Source: Paraburkholderia fynbosensis (GTDB taxonomy: Bacteria; Pseudomonadota; Gammaproteobacteria; Burkholderiales; Burkholderiaceae). Taken from it: a DNA stretch of 64,000 nt. Every line of letters begins with the position of its first letter. Within the stretch, counting starts at the first letter, position 1. The notes under the pieces were generated by a model that worked only from the letters and a program-made list of their open reading frames with translations, was not told where the DNA came from and searched no databases. The stretch covers positions 186,001-250,000 of the forward strand of contig NZ_CADIKI010000009.1 of NCBI RefSeq assembly GCF_902859935.1, in the 5' to 3' direction. The position numbers and the translations under genes were made by a program. This document shows, piece after piece, positions 26,659 through 35,250 of the stretch.

Positions 26659-26967
26659 TCAACGGCTATACATCGCGTTCCAGTCAGCCGTCGACACCGC
26701 CGGCCGGCCGCTCTGCGACGAACCCGCGACGCTGCCGCCGTAGGCGCTCGCGCTGCTGTTTTGCGCGGCAATGCGCGCTTGCGCCGCCTGCACCGCTTCG
26801 GGGTAATGGGTCTGATCGCCGTCGCCGACGTGGTAGCCCGCCTGTTCGAGCTGAACGAGTTCCGCGCGTACCTGTTCGCGCGTGATGCGGGTGTTAGATT
26901 GCGCAAACACCGTGGCCGATGCGGCGATGGAAGCGACGACGACAACAGCGTTGATCAAGGACTTCAT
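26659..26967 (-). CDS. DUF4148 secreted protein
   Basis: 102-residue exported protein with a Sec signal peptide (MKSLINAVVVVASIAASATVFAQ) and the DUF4148 core ITREQVRAELVQLEQAGYHVGDGDQTHYPEAVQAAQARI. Very common in multiple copies in Burkholderia and Paraburkholderia; function unknown, presumably periplasmic. Ends with a strong terminator. Confidence 0.9.
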   Translation of the reverse strand: MKSLINAVVVVASIAASATVFAQSNTRITREQVRAELVQLEQAGYHVGDGDQTHYPEAVQAAQARIAAQNSSASAYGGSVAGSSQSGRPAVSTADWNAMYSR

Positions 26968-27280
26968 GATAAAAACAAGCTCCAGTAATTGATGGTCGGC
27001 GGTGCTGCGAATGACCTATTGCGCGACCGCTGGACTCAATATAGGCGCCGCGTCTTCATAGAATAACGGCCACGTGTCGAAGGGATTGTTGCTGGATCTG
27101 GAGAAGTCGCCGATGGGTCGCCGTTCGAAGGCCTGCCGCGACGGCCGTAGACATGCGCGCCCGCAGCGCATACGAGATTGCAAGCTCACCCGATAACAAA
27201 GCCCGGCGCGCAAGGCGCCGGGCTCTCACTATCCGGCCTGCCGCGACGGCTTGCGGAAACCGCCACGGCCTCATCGAAAC
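26968..27280. other. Intergenic region with terminator
   Basis: About 310 bases with no convincing gene. It contains a strong hairpin at 27201-27222 downstream of the DUF1488 gene and should hold the promoter of the DUF4148 gene. Confidence 0.45.
27195..27222 (-). terminator. Hairpin terminator after the second DUF1488 gene
   Basis: A 9-bp perfect GC stem (GCCCGGCGC and complement) with a 4-base loop, followed on the minus strand by TTTGTT. Located about 60 bases after the DUF1488 stop. Confidence 0.7.
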
Positions 27281-27541
27281 CTAATTAAAATCGCCGGTCT
27301 CGAGTTCAACCGAGCGACCACCGTTCTTTTCGAGGACCCGCCGCGTAGCATTTTCAATCCGCGCACGGTTCGCCTCGAAGGTGCCCACCAGGTCGTGGGC
27401 CGAGGGGCCGTGGTTGCCAAAATGGTCGTTCAGCGCATCCAGCGACACGCTGCACCAGACGTCCGTCCCGTCCACATTGGCCTCGAAGGCGACGCGTGCC
27501 GCCGCCACCACTTCGCGGCGTCCGGTGAATTCGATCCTCAT
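27281..27541 (-). CDS. DUF1488 family protein (second copy)
   Basis: 86-residue DUF1488-type protein: MRIEFTGRREVVAAARVAFEANVDGTDVWCSVSLDALNDHFG, with the C-terminal FEANRARIENATRRVL helix. A GGAGGATC ribosome binding site precedes the ATG at 27541; longer in-frame starts lack one. It is diverged from the copy at 23852. Function unknown. Confidence 0.82.
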   Translation of the reverse strand: MRIEFTGRREVVAAARVAFEANVDGTDVWCSVSLDALNDHFGNHGPSAHDLVGTFEANRARIENATRRVLEKNGGRSVELETGDFN

Positions 27542-27723
27542 AATGATCCTCCATGTGTCGACAGTGAACTTCGAACGCGCAAACCCTGTGCCACGCTGTG
27601 AGCGCGCATTCTCCGCGAGGTGCATACTCCACATCGGCCGCCACGTGCGGCCGCGCTGATGCGTCGCGGCAAGCCCCCTGCAAAGCCGTCAGACGCGCCC
27701 AACACCCCGATACTAACGCCTAC

Positions 27724-29217
27724 ATGTCCCGCAGCCCTCAATCGTCGCGCGCTTTAGTCATTGCCGCCGTCATGGCTTCCATGGCGATGGTCGCCATCGA
27801 AGCCACCATCGTCTCCACCGCGATGCCCCAGATCGTCACGCAACTCGGCGACCTGCATCTGTACAGTTGGGTCTTCTCGTCGTTCCTGCTTACGCAAACG
27901 GCGATGACCGTGGTGTTCGGCAAGCTCGCCGACCTGTACGGACGCAAACCGGTGATGCTCGCGGGCATCGCGATCTTCCTGCTCGGCTCGGTGCTCGCCG
28001 GCTTCGCGTGGTCGATGCCGGCCATGATCGTGTTCCGCCTGATACAAGGCGTCGGCGCGGGCGCGATCCAGCCGGTCACGCTGACCATCGTCGCCGATCT
28101 CTATCCGGCGCGCGAACGCGGCAAGGTGCAAGGCTATCTCGCCAGCGTATGGGCGGTGTCGGCGGTGGTCGGGCCGATGGTCGGCGGCTTCATCATTCAC
28201 AACCTGTCGTGGGCGTGGATCTTCTGGATGAACGTACCGATCGGCCTCGCATCGGCTGCAGGTTTCATCGCCTTCCTGCGGGAATCGGAGCGGCATGCGC
28301 GCCCGTCGATCGACTTTGGCGGCGCGGGATTGTTCATGGCGGCGATCGCCGCGTTGATGATGGCGCTGACTTATGCGGGCGACGACGCGCTCGCCATGGC
28401 ATCGCTCGCAGGCGGCGCCTTCCTGCTGTGCGTGCTGTTCTTCGTGCTGCAGGAGCGGCGCGCCGCCGAGCCGATGATCTCGTTCGCGCTCTGGAGCCGC
28501 CGGCCGATTGCCGCGTGCAACGGCTCGACCGTGTTGTCGGGCATGATCCTGATGGGCGCGACCACCTTCCTGCCGATGTACGTGCAGGGCGTGCTGCATC
28601 GCTCGCCGGTGGTCGCCGGTCTCGCGCTCACGATGATGATGGTCGGCTGGCCCACCGGCGCGACGCTCGCGGCGAAGTCGTTCCACCGCGTCGGCTTGCG
28701 CCGCATCCTGATCGGCGGCAGCGCGTTCGTGCCGCTCGGCGCTGCGCTGCTGTTGTTCCTATCGCCTGGCGGTTCGCCGTTGATCGCCGCGTTCGGCTCG
28801 CTGATCATGGGCTTCGGCATGGGCACGTCGAGCGTCAGTTCGCTGGTGCTGATCCAGGAAATCGTCAAGACGGATGAACGCGGCAGCGCGACCGCCTCGA
28901 ATATTTTTTCGCGCAATCTCGGCAGCACGCTCGGCGCGACGCTGTTCGGCGCGGTGCTCAACTTCGGGCTCAGTCATTCGCAGGGCACGGCGGTGGTCAC
29001 GTCGGACCAGTTGAAAGCGCTGCTGCAGAATCAGGTAGCGAGCCTCGGTGATAGCGACATGATCCGTCTGGTGTTGCATCAGTCGCTGCATCTGACGTTC
29101 GTTTCGATCTTCGTGATCGCGATCTTCGTGGTGGCGTTGCTCGTGTTCGTGCCGGCGATTCACATCGGCTTGGAAAAGAAGATGCCGGTCGAGGCGTTGT
29201 CGCCAATCGAGGATTGA
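27724..29217 (+). CDS. MFS drug-efflux-type permease (DHA2/EmrB-QacA-like)
   Basis: 497-residue major facilitator of the 14-helix DHA2 type. Motif D1-like IEATIVSTAMPQI in helix 1, motif A GKLADLYGRKPV after helix 2, motif B RLIQGVGAGA in helix 4, and motif C VVGPMVGGFI in helix 5 are present. Probably exports a toxic compound using the proton gradient. There is no adjacent membrane-fusion protein gene, so it likely works alone in the inner membrane. The start at 27724 directly precedes helix 1; earlier in-frame starts add no plausible sequence. Confidence 0.9.
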   Translation: MSRSPQSSRALVIAAVMASMAMVAIEATIVSTAMPQIVTQLGDLHLYSWVFSSFLLTQTAMTVVFGKLADLYGRKPVMLAGIAIFLLGSVLAGFAWSMPAMIVFRLIQGVGAGAIQPVTLTIVADLYPARERGKVQGYLASVWAVSAVVGPMVGGFIIHNLSWAWIFWMNVPIGLASAAGFIAFLRESERHARPSIDFGGAGLFMAAIAALMMALTYAGDDALAMASLAGGAFLLCVLFFVLQERRAAEPMISFALWSRRPIAACNGSTVLSGMILMGATTFLPMYVQGVLHRSPVVAGLALTMMMVGWPTGATLAAKSFHRVGLRRILIGGSAFVPLGAALLLFLSPGGSPLIAAFGSLIMGFGMGTSSVSSLVLIQEIVKTDERGSATASNIFSRNLGSTLGATLFGAVLNFGLSHSQGTAVVTSDQLKALLQNQVASLGDSDMIRLVLHQSLHLTFVSIFVIAIFVVALLVFVPAIHIGLEKKMPVEALSPIED

Positions 29218-29272
29218 CGCTTTGGTGAGCGTGATGCAAGCCATCCACAGATGGGCTTGCACACGCCGCTGT

Positions 29273-30001
29273 TCAACCGCCCTTCGCGTACAGCGTCGAG
29301 TCCGCGAAACCTTCGGCGGCGAGTACCTCGCCGACCAGAATCAGCGCGGTCCGCTCGATCGCGCTCGATTGCACTTTGCTCACGATGTCGTCGAGCGTGC
29401 CGGTGAGCTTTTCCTCATCCGGCCAGCTCGCGCGATAGATGACCGCGACCGGACACGCGCCGCCGTAATGCGGCCGCAATTCATCGACGATGCGCGCGAG
29501 ATGCCGCACACCGAGATGAATCGCCATCGTCGCGCGGTGCCGGGCGAGGTCGGCGAGTTGTTCGCCTTCGGGCATCGTCGTTTTGCTCGCGTAGCGCGTG
29601 AGGATCAGCGTCTGCGACACATCGGGCAGCGTCAGTTCGCAACCGAGCGCTGCCGCGCATGCCGCCGTCGCGGTCACGCCTGGCACGATCTCGTATGGAA
29701 TGCGCAACTCGCGCAAGCGGCGAATCTGTTCGCCGATCGCGCCGTACAGCGACGGATCGCCCGAGTGCACGCGCGCCACGTCGTGCCCTTTGTCATGCGC
29801 GGCCTGCAGCAACGCGACGATCCGATCGAGGTCGAGCTCGGCCGTATTGACGACCTGCTCCGCGCTGTGCCCTTCAAGCACCGCGGCCGGCACCAGCGAA
29901 CCCGCGTACAGGATCACCGGACAGCTGCGCACGAGACGCTGCCCTTTTACCGTGATCAGTTCCGGGTCGCCAGGACCCGCGCCGATAAAAAACACCGTCA
30001 T
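29273..30001 (-). CDS. cobM: Precorrin-4 C11-methyltransferase
   Basis: 242-residue CobM/CbiF. SAM-dependent methylation of precorrin-4 at C11, giving precorrin-5. It belongs to the tetrapyrrole methylase fold: start VFFIGAGPGDPELITVKG, then VARVHSGDPSLYGAIGEQ and PYEIVPGVTATAACAAALG, with CELTLPDVSQTLILTR marking the CobM subfamily. Last gene of the minus-strand cobL-cbiD-cobK-cobM operon, 16 bases after cobK. Confidence 0.93.
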   Translation of the reverse strand: MTVFFIGAGPGDPELITVKGQRLVRSCPVILYAGSLVPAAVLEGHSAEQVVNTAELDLDRIVALLQAAHDKGHDVARVHSGDPSLYGAIGEQIRRLRELRIPYEIVPGVTATAACAAALGCELTLPDVSQTLILTRYASKTTMPEGEQLADLARHRATMAIHLGVRHLARIVDELRPHYGGACPVAVIYRASWPDEEKLTGTLDDIVSKVQSSAIERTALILVGEVLAAEGFADSTLYAKGG

Positions 30002-30017
30002 TCAAGACTCCAGAGAT

Positions 30018-30785
30018 TCAATTACCCGTGGTGCCGGGGGCGTGCTGTTCGGCCCGCAGCTGCACCTGATGAGCGCGTAACGCATCCAGCAAACCGGCGA
30101 TGCTGTCGAATTCCCGATCGACCTCCGGCAAGGCCGGACGACGCAGCATGATGACCGGCAAGCCGCGTTCACGCGCCACCTGCAGCTTCGCTTCGGTCGC
30201 GTTGCCGCCGCTGTTCTTGCTCACCACCACGTCGAACGCTTGCAGTGCGAAGAGTGCGCGCTCCCCGTCGAGTGTGAACGGCCCGCGCGCCGCGAGGATG
30301 CGCGAGCGCGCGGTGTCCGGCTGCGAATCGAGACAGCGCACCGTCCAGAACTGCCGTGGCGGAATCTCGTCGAGATGTGCGAGCGGCTCGCGGCCTAGCG
30401 TGAAGAGCGGCCGCCTGAACGGCGCGAGCGCGCCGATCAGTTCGTTCCAGTCGCCGACCATGCGCCAGTCGTCGCCGGCTTGGCTGCGCCAGCCCGGACG
30501 ACGCAGCGCCCAGCATGGTACGCGCGCCGCGCGGCACGCGTCGAGCGCGTTCGCACTGATGCGCGCGGCGTACGGATGCGTCGCGTCGATCACGAGGCCG
30601 ATCCCTTCGTTTGCGATGTAACGTGCGAGGCCCTCGCTGCCGCCGAAGCCGCCGACGCGCAGCGTGCACGACAGATCGCCGGGCACCCTGCCGAGACCCG
30701 CGAGACTGTACACGTGCGCGGCGCCGAGTTGGCGCGCGATCTTCAACGCGTCGCCGGTGCCGCCGAGCAACAGGATCCGCATCAT
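30018..30785 (-). CDS. cobK: Precorrin-6A reductase
   Basis: 255-residue CobK, the NADPH-dependent reductase that makes precorrin-6B. N-terminal Rossmann-like LLLGGTGDALKIARQL, then VIDATHPYAARISANA and VVVSKNSGGNATEAKL, the CobK/CbiJ signatures. The start overlaps the cbiD stop (ATGATG with TGA inside), so the pair is translationally coupled. Either of the two consecutive ATG codons (30785, 30782) may be used. Confidence 0.92.
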   Translation of the reverse strand: MMRILLLGGTGDALKIARQLGAAHVYSLAGLGRVPGDLSCTLRVGGFGGSEGLARYIANEGIGLVIDATHPYAARISANALDACRAARVPCWALRRPGWRSQAGDDWRMVGDWNELIGALAPFRRPLFTLGREPLAHLDEIPPRQFWTVRCLDSQPDTARSRILAARGPFTLDGERALFALQAFDVVVSKNSGGNATEAKLQVARERGLPVIMLRRPALPEVDREFDSIAGLLDALRAHQVQLRAEQHAPGTTGN

Positions 30786-31870
30786 CGCGCCGCTCCAATC
30801 ACATTGCCCTGACGGTCGATCGCGAACATCTCGACATTCACCTGCGGCGGCACGATCGCGCGCGCCACTGCCAACGCATGCCCGCATACGATATCGGCAA
30901 GCGGCACCTGCTGCGCGTGGGCGAGCGCCACCGCCTGCTGACTCGTGTTGGCCGCGCGAATCGCCGCCTGCAATGCGGCATCGGCGCCCTGCTCCGCGGC
31001 CCATGTCGCGAGCCGTTCGAGATCGATGCTCGAATGGCGGCTATGCAAGTCGAGATGGCCCGCGGCCAGCTTGCTGAGTTTGCCGAAGCCGCCGCACACG
31101 CTGAGCCGCTCGACGGGCGCGCGTTTCATATGCTTGAGCACCGCGCCGACGAAGTCGCCCATCTCGATCAGCGCGATATCCGGCAGAGCATAACGCGCGC
31201 GCATCGCGTCTTCGCTCGCGTTGCCCGTGCAGGCGGCCAGATGCGTGTAGCCGTTCGCGCGCGCAACGTCGATGCCCTGATGGATCGACGCGATATACGC
31301 GGAGCACGAGAACGGCCGCACGATGCCGGTAGTGCCGAGAATCGACAGGCCGCCGAGTATGCCCAAGCGCGGGTTCATCGTTTTCAGCGCGAGCTCTTCG
31401 CCGGCTTCGACGCCGATCGTCACTTCGAAGCCGCCACGATACGCGTGCTCCGCCGCGAGGTCGGTCAGATGCTCGGTCATCATTTTGCGCGGCACGGGAT
31501 TGATCGCGGGCTCGCCGACCGGCAGCGTGAGGCCCGCGCGCGTCACCGTGCCGACGCCCGGTCCGGCGCGAAAAATGACGCCCGGCTCGGGGATGAGGCG
31601 CACGCGAGCGAACACGAGCGCGCCGTGGGTCACGTCGGGGTCGTCGCCGGCATCCTTGATGGTGCCAGCCTCAGCACCGTCGGCGAGCAGGCGGCAGAAC
31701 ACGAGCGGCATCGGCACATGCTGGCCTTTCGGCAGCACGATCTCCGCGACCTCGCTGACCACGCCCGCGAGCAGCAGACGCGCCGCCGCGAGCGATGTCG
31801 CCGTGGCGCAACTGCCGGTCGTGTAGCCGCTACGCAGCGGCGCGGCGTGTTCGGGAGATTCTTCGCGCAT
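30782..31870 (-). CDS. cbiD: Cobalt-precorrin-5B C1-methyltransferase
   Basis: 362-residue CbiD. It carries out the C1 methylation of the ring with SAM. Family signatures: LRSGYTTGSCATATSLAAARLL at the N-terminus, INPVPRKMM and LSILGTTGIVRPFS, and the ACTGNASEDAMR segment. It is the anaerobic-type enzyme for the step done by CobF in the classical aerobic route; no cobF is present in this window. Its start shares a base with the cobL stop (TAATG). Confidence 0.92.
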   Translation of the reverse strand: MREESPEHAAPLRSGYTTGSCATATSLAAARLLLAGVVSEVAEIVLPKGQHVPMPLVFCRLLADGAEAGTIKDAGDDPDVTHGALVFARVRLIPEPGVIFRAGPGVGTVTRAGLTLPVGEPAINPVPRKMMTEHLTDLAAEHAYRGGFEVTIGVEAGEELALKTMNPRLGILGGLSILGTTGIVRPFSCSAYIASIHQGIDVARANGYTHLAACTGNASEDAMRARYALPDIALIEMGDFVGAVLKHMKRAPVERLSVCGGFGKLSKLAAGHLDLHSRHSSIDLERLATWAAEQGADAALQAAIRAANTSQQAVALAHAQQVPLADIVCGHALAVARAIVPPQVNVEMFAIDRQGNVIGAAR

Positions 31871-33216
31871 TACGGTCGGTGAGGCGAAGCGGAGTGATGG
31901 GCCGCGGTGCTGTTCGTGCTGTTCGTGTTGTCGGCGACCTTCGCATCATTCATGGCAATTTCACCGCTGCCACTCTCCGTTGCCCGCGCGCCGTTTGCCT
32001 CGCCATTGCCGCAAGCCGCCTTGGTCACTTCGAGCAGCGTGATCGGCAACGCCTGCCGCCACGTATCGAAGCCGCCGAGCGGTTGCGCGTTTGCGAGCGC
32101 GATACGCGTGAGCGTGCCGCCAAACCGCTCGCGCCACGCGACCAGCGCCGCCTCGCCCTGCAACGTGACTGCACTGGCTACCAGTCGTCCACCGTCACGC
32201 AAACGGGCCCAACACGCGTCCAGCACACCGGGCACCGTCACCCCACCGCCGATGAACACCGCATCCGGCACCGGCAACCCATCCAGCGCAGCAGGCGCGC
32301 GGCCCGCGACGAGTTGCAGCCCAGGCACGCCGAGCGCATCGCGATTATGTTCGATGAAGCGCTGCCGCTCCGCATGCGCTTCGATCGCGATCGCCCGGCA
32401 AGCGGGATGCGCGCGCATCCATTCGATACCGATCGAGCCGCTGCCCGCGCCCACGTCCCACAGCAATTCGCCGGGCGTCGGCGCGAGGCGCGCGAGCGTG
32501 ATCGCGCGCACGTCACGCTTGGTCAACTGACCGTCGTGACGGAATGCGTCGTCGGGCAAGCCGCAGGTCAGCGGCAGACGCGGCGCGCCTGCCGTCGCCT
32601 GGCATTCGAGCGCGATCAGATTCAGCGCGGCGACTTCGCCCGCGCTCCACTGATCCGCGCGGCCGTCGATGCGGCGCTCGCGTTCGCCGCCAAGATGTTC
32701 GAGCACGCTCATGCGCGTCGCGCCGAAGCCGCGTGCGTTCAGCACCCCGGCAAGCGCCGCGGGCGTGCGCCCGTCCGCGCTCAGCACGAACACGCGCGCG
32801 CCGTCGTGCAGATATGCGTTCAGCGTCGCCAACGGACGGCCCACCAGCGACACCGTCGCGACGTCCTGCAACGGCCAGCCGAGCCGCGCGGCCGCCAGCG
32901 ACAGCGACGACGGCGCAGGCAGCACGCGCAATTCCTCCGCGGGCAACTGCCGCGCCAGCATCGCGCCGACGCCGAACAGCATTGGATCGCCGCTCGCCAG
33001 CACGCACACGGCGCCGTCGCGTTCGGCCAGCAGCAGGGTGAGATCGAACGGACGCGGCCACGCGGCGCGGCGCGCGGCGAGGCGCGCGGGCAGCATCGCC
33101 AGGTGACGCTCGCCGCCGTACACCACCGACGCCGTCAGCAACGCACGCCGCGCGGGCCGTCCCAAACCGGCGAAGCCGTCATCGCCAATGCCCACCACGG
33201 TCAGCCACGCCGGCAT
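31870..33216 (-). CDS. cobL: Precorrin-6Y C5,15-methyltransferase (CbiE/CbiT fusion)
   Basis: 448-residue CobL. The N-terminal CbiE-like methylase (about 1-215: LTVVGIGDDGFAGL, CVLASGDPMLFGVGAML) is fused to a C-terminal CbiT-like methyltransferase/decarboxylase (about 225-410: LLWDVGAGSGSIGIEWMRAHP, AVFIGGGVTVPGVLD). Together they methylate C5 and C15 and remove the acetate side chain. The ATG at 33216 has a GAGGATGG ribosome binding site; a TTG nine codons earlier is unlikely. First gene of the minus operon. The tail beyond 410 is Asn/Ser/Thr-rich and probably disordered. Confidence 0.92.
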   Translation of the reverse strand: MPAWLTVVGIGDDGFAGLGRPARRALLTASVVYGGERHLAMLPARLAARRAAWPRPFDLTLLLAERDGAVCVLASGDPMLFGVGAMLARQLPAEELRVLPAPSSLSLAAARLGWPLQDVATVSLVGRPLATLNAYLHDGARVFVLSADGRTPAALAGVLNARGFGATRMSVLEHLGGERERRIDGRADQWSAGEVAALNLIALECQATAGAPRLPLTCGLPDDAFRHDGQLTKRDVRAITLARLAPTPGELLWDVGAGSGSIGIEWMRAHPACRAIAIEAHAERQRFIEHNRDALGVPGLQLVAGRAPAALDGLPVPDAVFIGGGVTVPGVLDACWARLRDGGRLVASAVTLQGEAALVAWRERFGGTLTRIALANAQPLGGFDTWRQALPITLLEVTKAACGNGEANGARATESGSGEIAMNDAKVADNTNSTNSTAAHHSASPHRP

Positions 33217-33283
33217 GCCACCATCCTCATTCTGAGTCTTCAATCAATGCGCCGCGCCACGCCGGTCAAAGCGTCCAGCCTCG

Positions 33284-33309
33284 TTGCGCGGTTCGAAAAA
33301 AGGCATAAT
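33284..33309 (+). promoter_or_regulatory. Candidate promoter of the cobG operon
   Basis: TTGCGC (33284-33289) and CATAAT (33304-33309) with a 14-base gap lie directly before the riboswitch. The gap is shorter than ideal, so the -35 assignment is tentative. Confidence 0.35.
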
Positions 33310-33310
33310 A

Positions 33311-33475
33311 CAGCCGCCGGTGCCCTTCGGGGCCGAAGAGGGAACACAGTGCCACTGTGGCTGCCCCCGCAACTGTATGCAGCGAGTCCGCCTGCGCTAC
33401 GCGCCACTGGTTTGACCGGGAAGGCTGCGGTGGACGATGACCTGCCAGCCAGGAGACCTGCCGGCGAGACTGTTC
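33311..33475 (+). promoter_or_regulatory. Cobalamin riboswitch
   Basis: Adenosylcobalamin-type aptamer on the plus strand, upstream of cobG. Landmarks in order: GGTGCCCTTCGGGGC, GAAGAGGGAACACAGTG, CTGCCCCCGCAACTGTATG, and the B12 box AGCCAGGAGACCTGCC at 33447-33462. It should lower expression of cobG-cobH-cobI-cobJ when cobalamin is plentiful. About 85 bases separate it from the cobG start, enough for an expression platform that hides the ribosome binding site; no clear U-run terminator is visible. Ends are approximate. Confidence 0.93.
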
Positions 33476-33561
33476 GTGCCAGCCAACATCGGGCGGGGTG
33501 TACCGATGCCGCAGCAATCCGCCGTCGCGGCTTGCTCGGGCCGTCGCGCGACGCTAAACCG

Positions 33562-35250
33562 GTGTCCGTCTTGACTCAAGCTTCGCCCTCCACTGCTTTG
33601 CTCCACGCGGTTTCGACACCGCGCCCCTCGGCGTGTCCGGGGCTGCTGCGCATCGTTGCCGCGCGTGATGGTGGCATCTGCCGGATCAAGCTGCCAGGTG
33701 GCGAGTTGAGCGCGGACGAGGCGCGAGTGATCGCCGATGCGAGCACGCGGCACGCGGCCGGCGTGATCGAGCTGACCAATCGGGCGAACCTGCAGGTGCG
33801 TGGCGTGCGCGCGGGGCATGAAGCCGCGTTGATCGCGGCGCTGGTCGAGGCCGGGCTTGGGCCGATGACGAAGCCTCGGGCAGGCGCGAACGCAGCCAAC
33901 GCTGTGGACGCAGCCGAGATTTCGAACACCGCTACGGCGAGTGTCGCCGACATAGCAGATGCATCGAACGCCACCGACGCTTCGAATGCCGGGGCCGTGA
34001 GCGCCGCGGACGACGTGCGCAACGTGATGATCAGCCCCGCAGCGGGACGCGATCCGTTCGCGTTGATCGACACCGCCCCGCTATGCGCGGAATTGCTCAC
34101 GCTGCTACAAAGCGAGACGCGCTTCGCGGCGCTGTCGCCGAAATTCGCGCTGCTGCTGGATGGCGGCGAACGTCTGGCGAGGGTCGATCATCCACACGAT
34201 GTGTGGCTCGCGGCGACTTCGAGCCGTGACGGTGTGCGGTTCGTGTTCGGGTTGGCGGGGTGTCCTCGTGTCGAGGTGGAGGAGAACGCAAACGCGGTTA
34301 CGGGCGACGATGCTGATGCTGATGCTGGTGCAAAAGCGAACGCGGCTACGAACGCGCGAACCAACGCGGCCGCGGCTGTTGTCGTTGCTGCCCATGCACT
34401 TTCGGCTACGCTGACCGGCAGCATGGTCATGCGGAATTCACGCACCCACTCCACGCACACCCACGACCACCGCCCCTTAGCCACCGTCCTCCCCTCACAA
34501 GTCCCCGCGCTCGTGCGCGCGCTGCTGCACACGTTCCTCGACCTCGCACCAGCCGACGCCCTCCGCATGCGCGACCTGCTCGCCACGCATTGCGCCGACA
34601 CGCTGTTGCAGCACGCCCAACGCTACGTCGACTTCCCGCTGTCACGCGACGCCCTGCTCACCGAATGGCGCCGCAGTACCACAGCCGATGCCGCGCTACG
34701 TCTCGGCGCGCACGCTCAACGTGAGGCCGGCATGTGGCACGTGGGCGGCCAGCCGCCGCTCGGCCGCCTCGACGCCGCCGCACTGCACGGCCTCGCCGCG
34801 CTCGCTCGACGCCACGGCAACGGCACGCTGCGCGCCACACCCTGGCAAAGCGTGCTGCTGCCCGACATCCCGACGCACGCACTGCCCGCCGCGCTGGCCG
34901 AACTGAACGCCCTCGGGCTCGCCTGCGATCCCGCACAACCCATCACGCGTTTGATCGCGTGCGCCGGTTCGAGCGGTTGCGCAAAGAGCCTCGCCGACAC
35001 CAAAGCCGACGCGCTGCGCCTCGCCGCCCGGCTGCCCGCCAACGTCGACGCGCACCTGAGCGGCTGCATGCGCTCGTGCGCCGCCGCGCATTGCGCGCCG
35101 TACACGCTGCTGGCCGCCGCGCCCGGCCTCTATGACGTATATCGACGCAACGGCAGCGCCGGCTTCGGCCACTGCGTCGCGCACCGACTGACGATCGCAC
35201 AGGCCGCCGACCTGCTCGCCCACCTGTCCCGGAGTGACACAGATGCTTGA
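33562..35250 (+). CDS. cobG: Precorrin-3B synthase
   Basis: 562-residue CobG, the oxygen-using monooxygenase that makes precorrin-3B before ring contraction. It is a nitrite/sulphite-reductase-like protein: ferredoxin-like half-domain (about 20-105: GGICRIKLPGGELSADEARVIADAS), and the Fe4S4/sirohaem-type cysteines in IACAGSSGCAKS and LSGCMRSCAAAHCAP near the C-terminus. Two Ala/Asn/Asp-rich low-complexity insertions (about 105-155 and 235-285) make it longer than usual. The GTG at 33562 is the best start after the riboswitch, though its ribosome binding site is weak. Confidence 0.88.
   Translation: MSVLTQASPSTALLHAVSTPRPSACPGLLRIVAARDGGICRIKLPGGELSADEARVIADASTRHAAGVIELTNRANLQVRGVRAGHEAALIAALVEAGLGPMTKPRAGANAANAVDAAEISNTATASVADIADASNATDASNAGAVSAADDVRNVMISPAAGRDPFALIDTAPLCAELLTLLQSETRFAALSPKFALLLDGGERLARVDHPHDVWLAATSSRDGVRFVFGLAGCPRVEVEENANAVTGDDADADAGAKANAATNARTNAAAAVVVAAHALSATLTGSMVMRNSRTHSTHTHDHRPLATVLPSQVPALVRALLHTFLDLAPADALRMRDLLATHCADTLLQHAQRYVDFPLSRDALLTEWRRSTTADAALRLGAHAQREAGMWHVGGQPPLGRLDAAALHGLAALARRHGNGTLRATPWQSVLLPDIPTHALPAALAELNALGLACDPAQPITRLIACAGSSGCAKSLADTKADALRLAARLPANVDAHLSGCMRSCAAAHCAPYTLLAAAPGLYDVYRRNGSAGFGHCVAHRLTIAQAADLLAHLSRSDTDA

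Noticed and set aside
31795..33561. A long plus-strand open frame continuous with cobG
   Set aside because: This upstream part is antisense to cobL and passes through the riboswitch. Protein-like CobG sequence only begins at about 33562.
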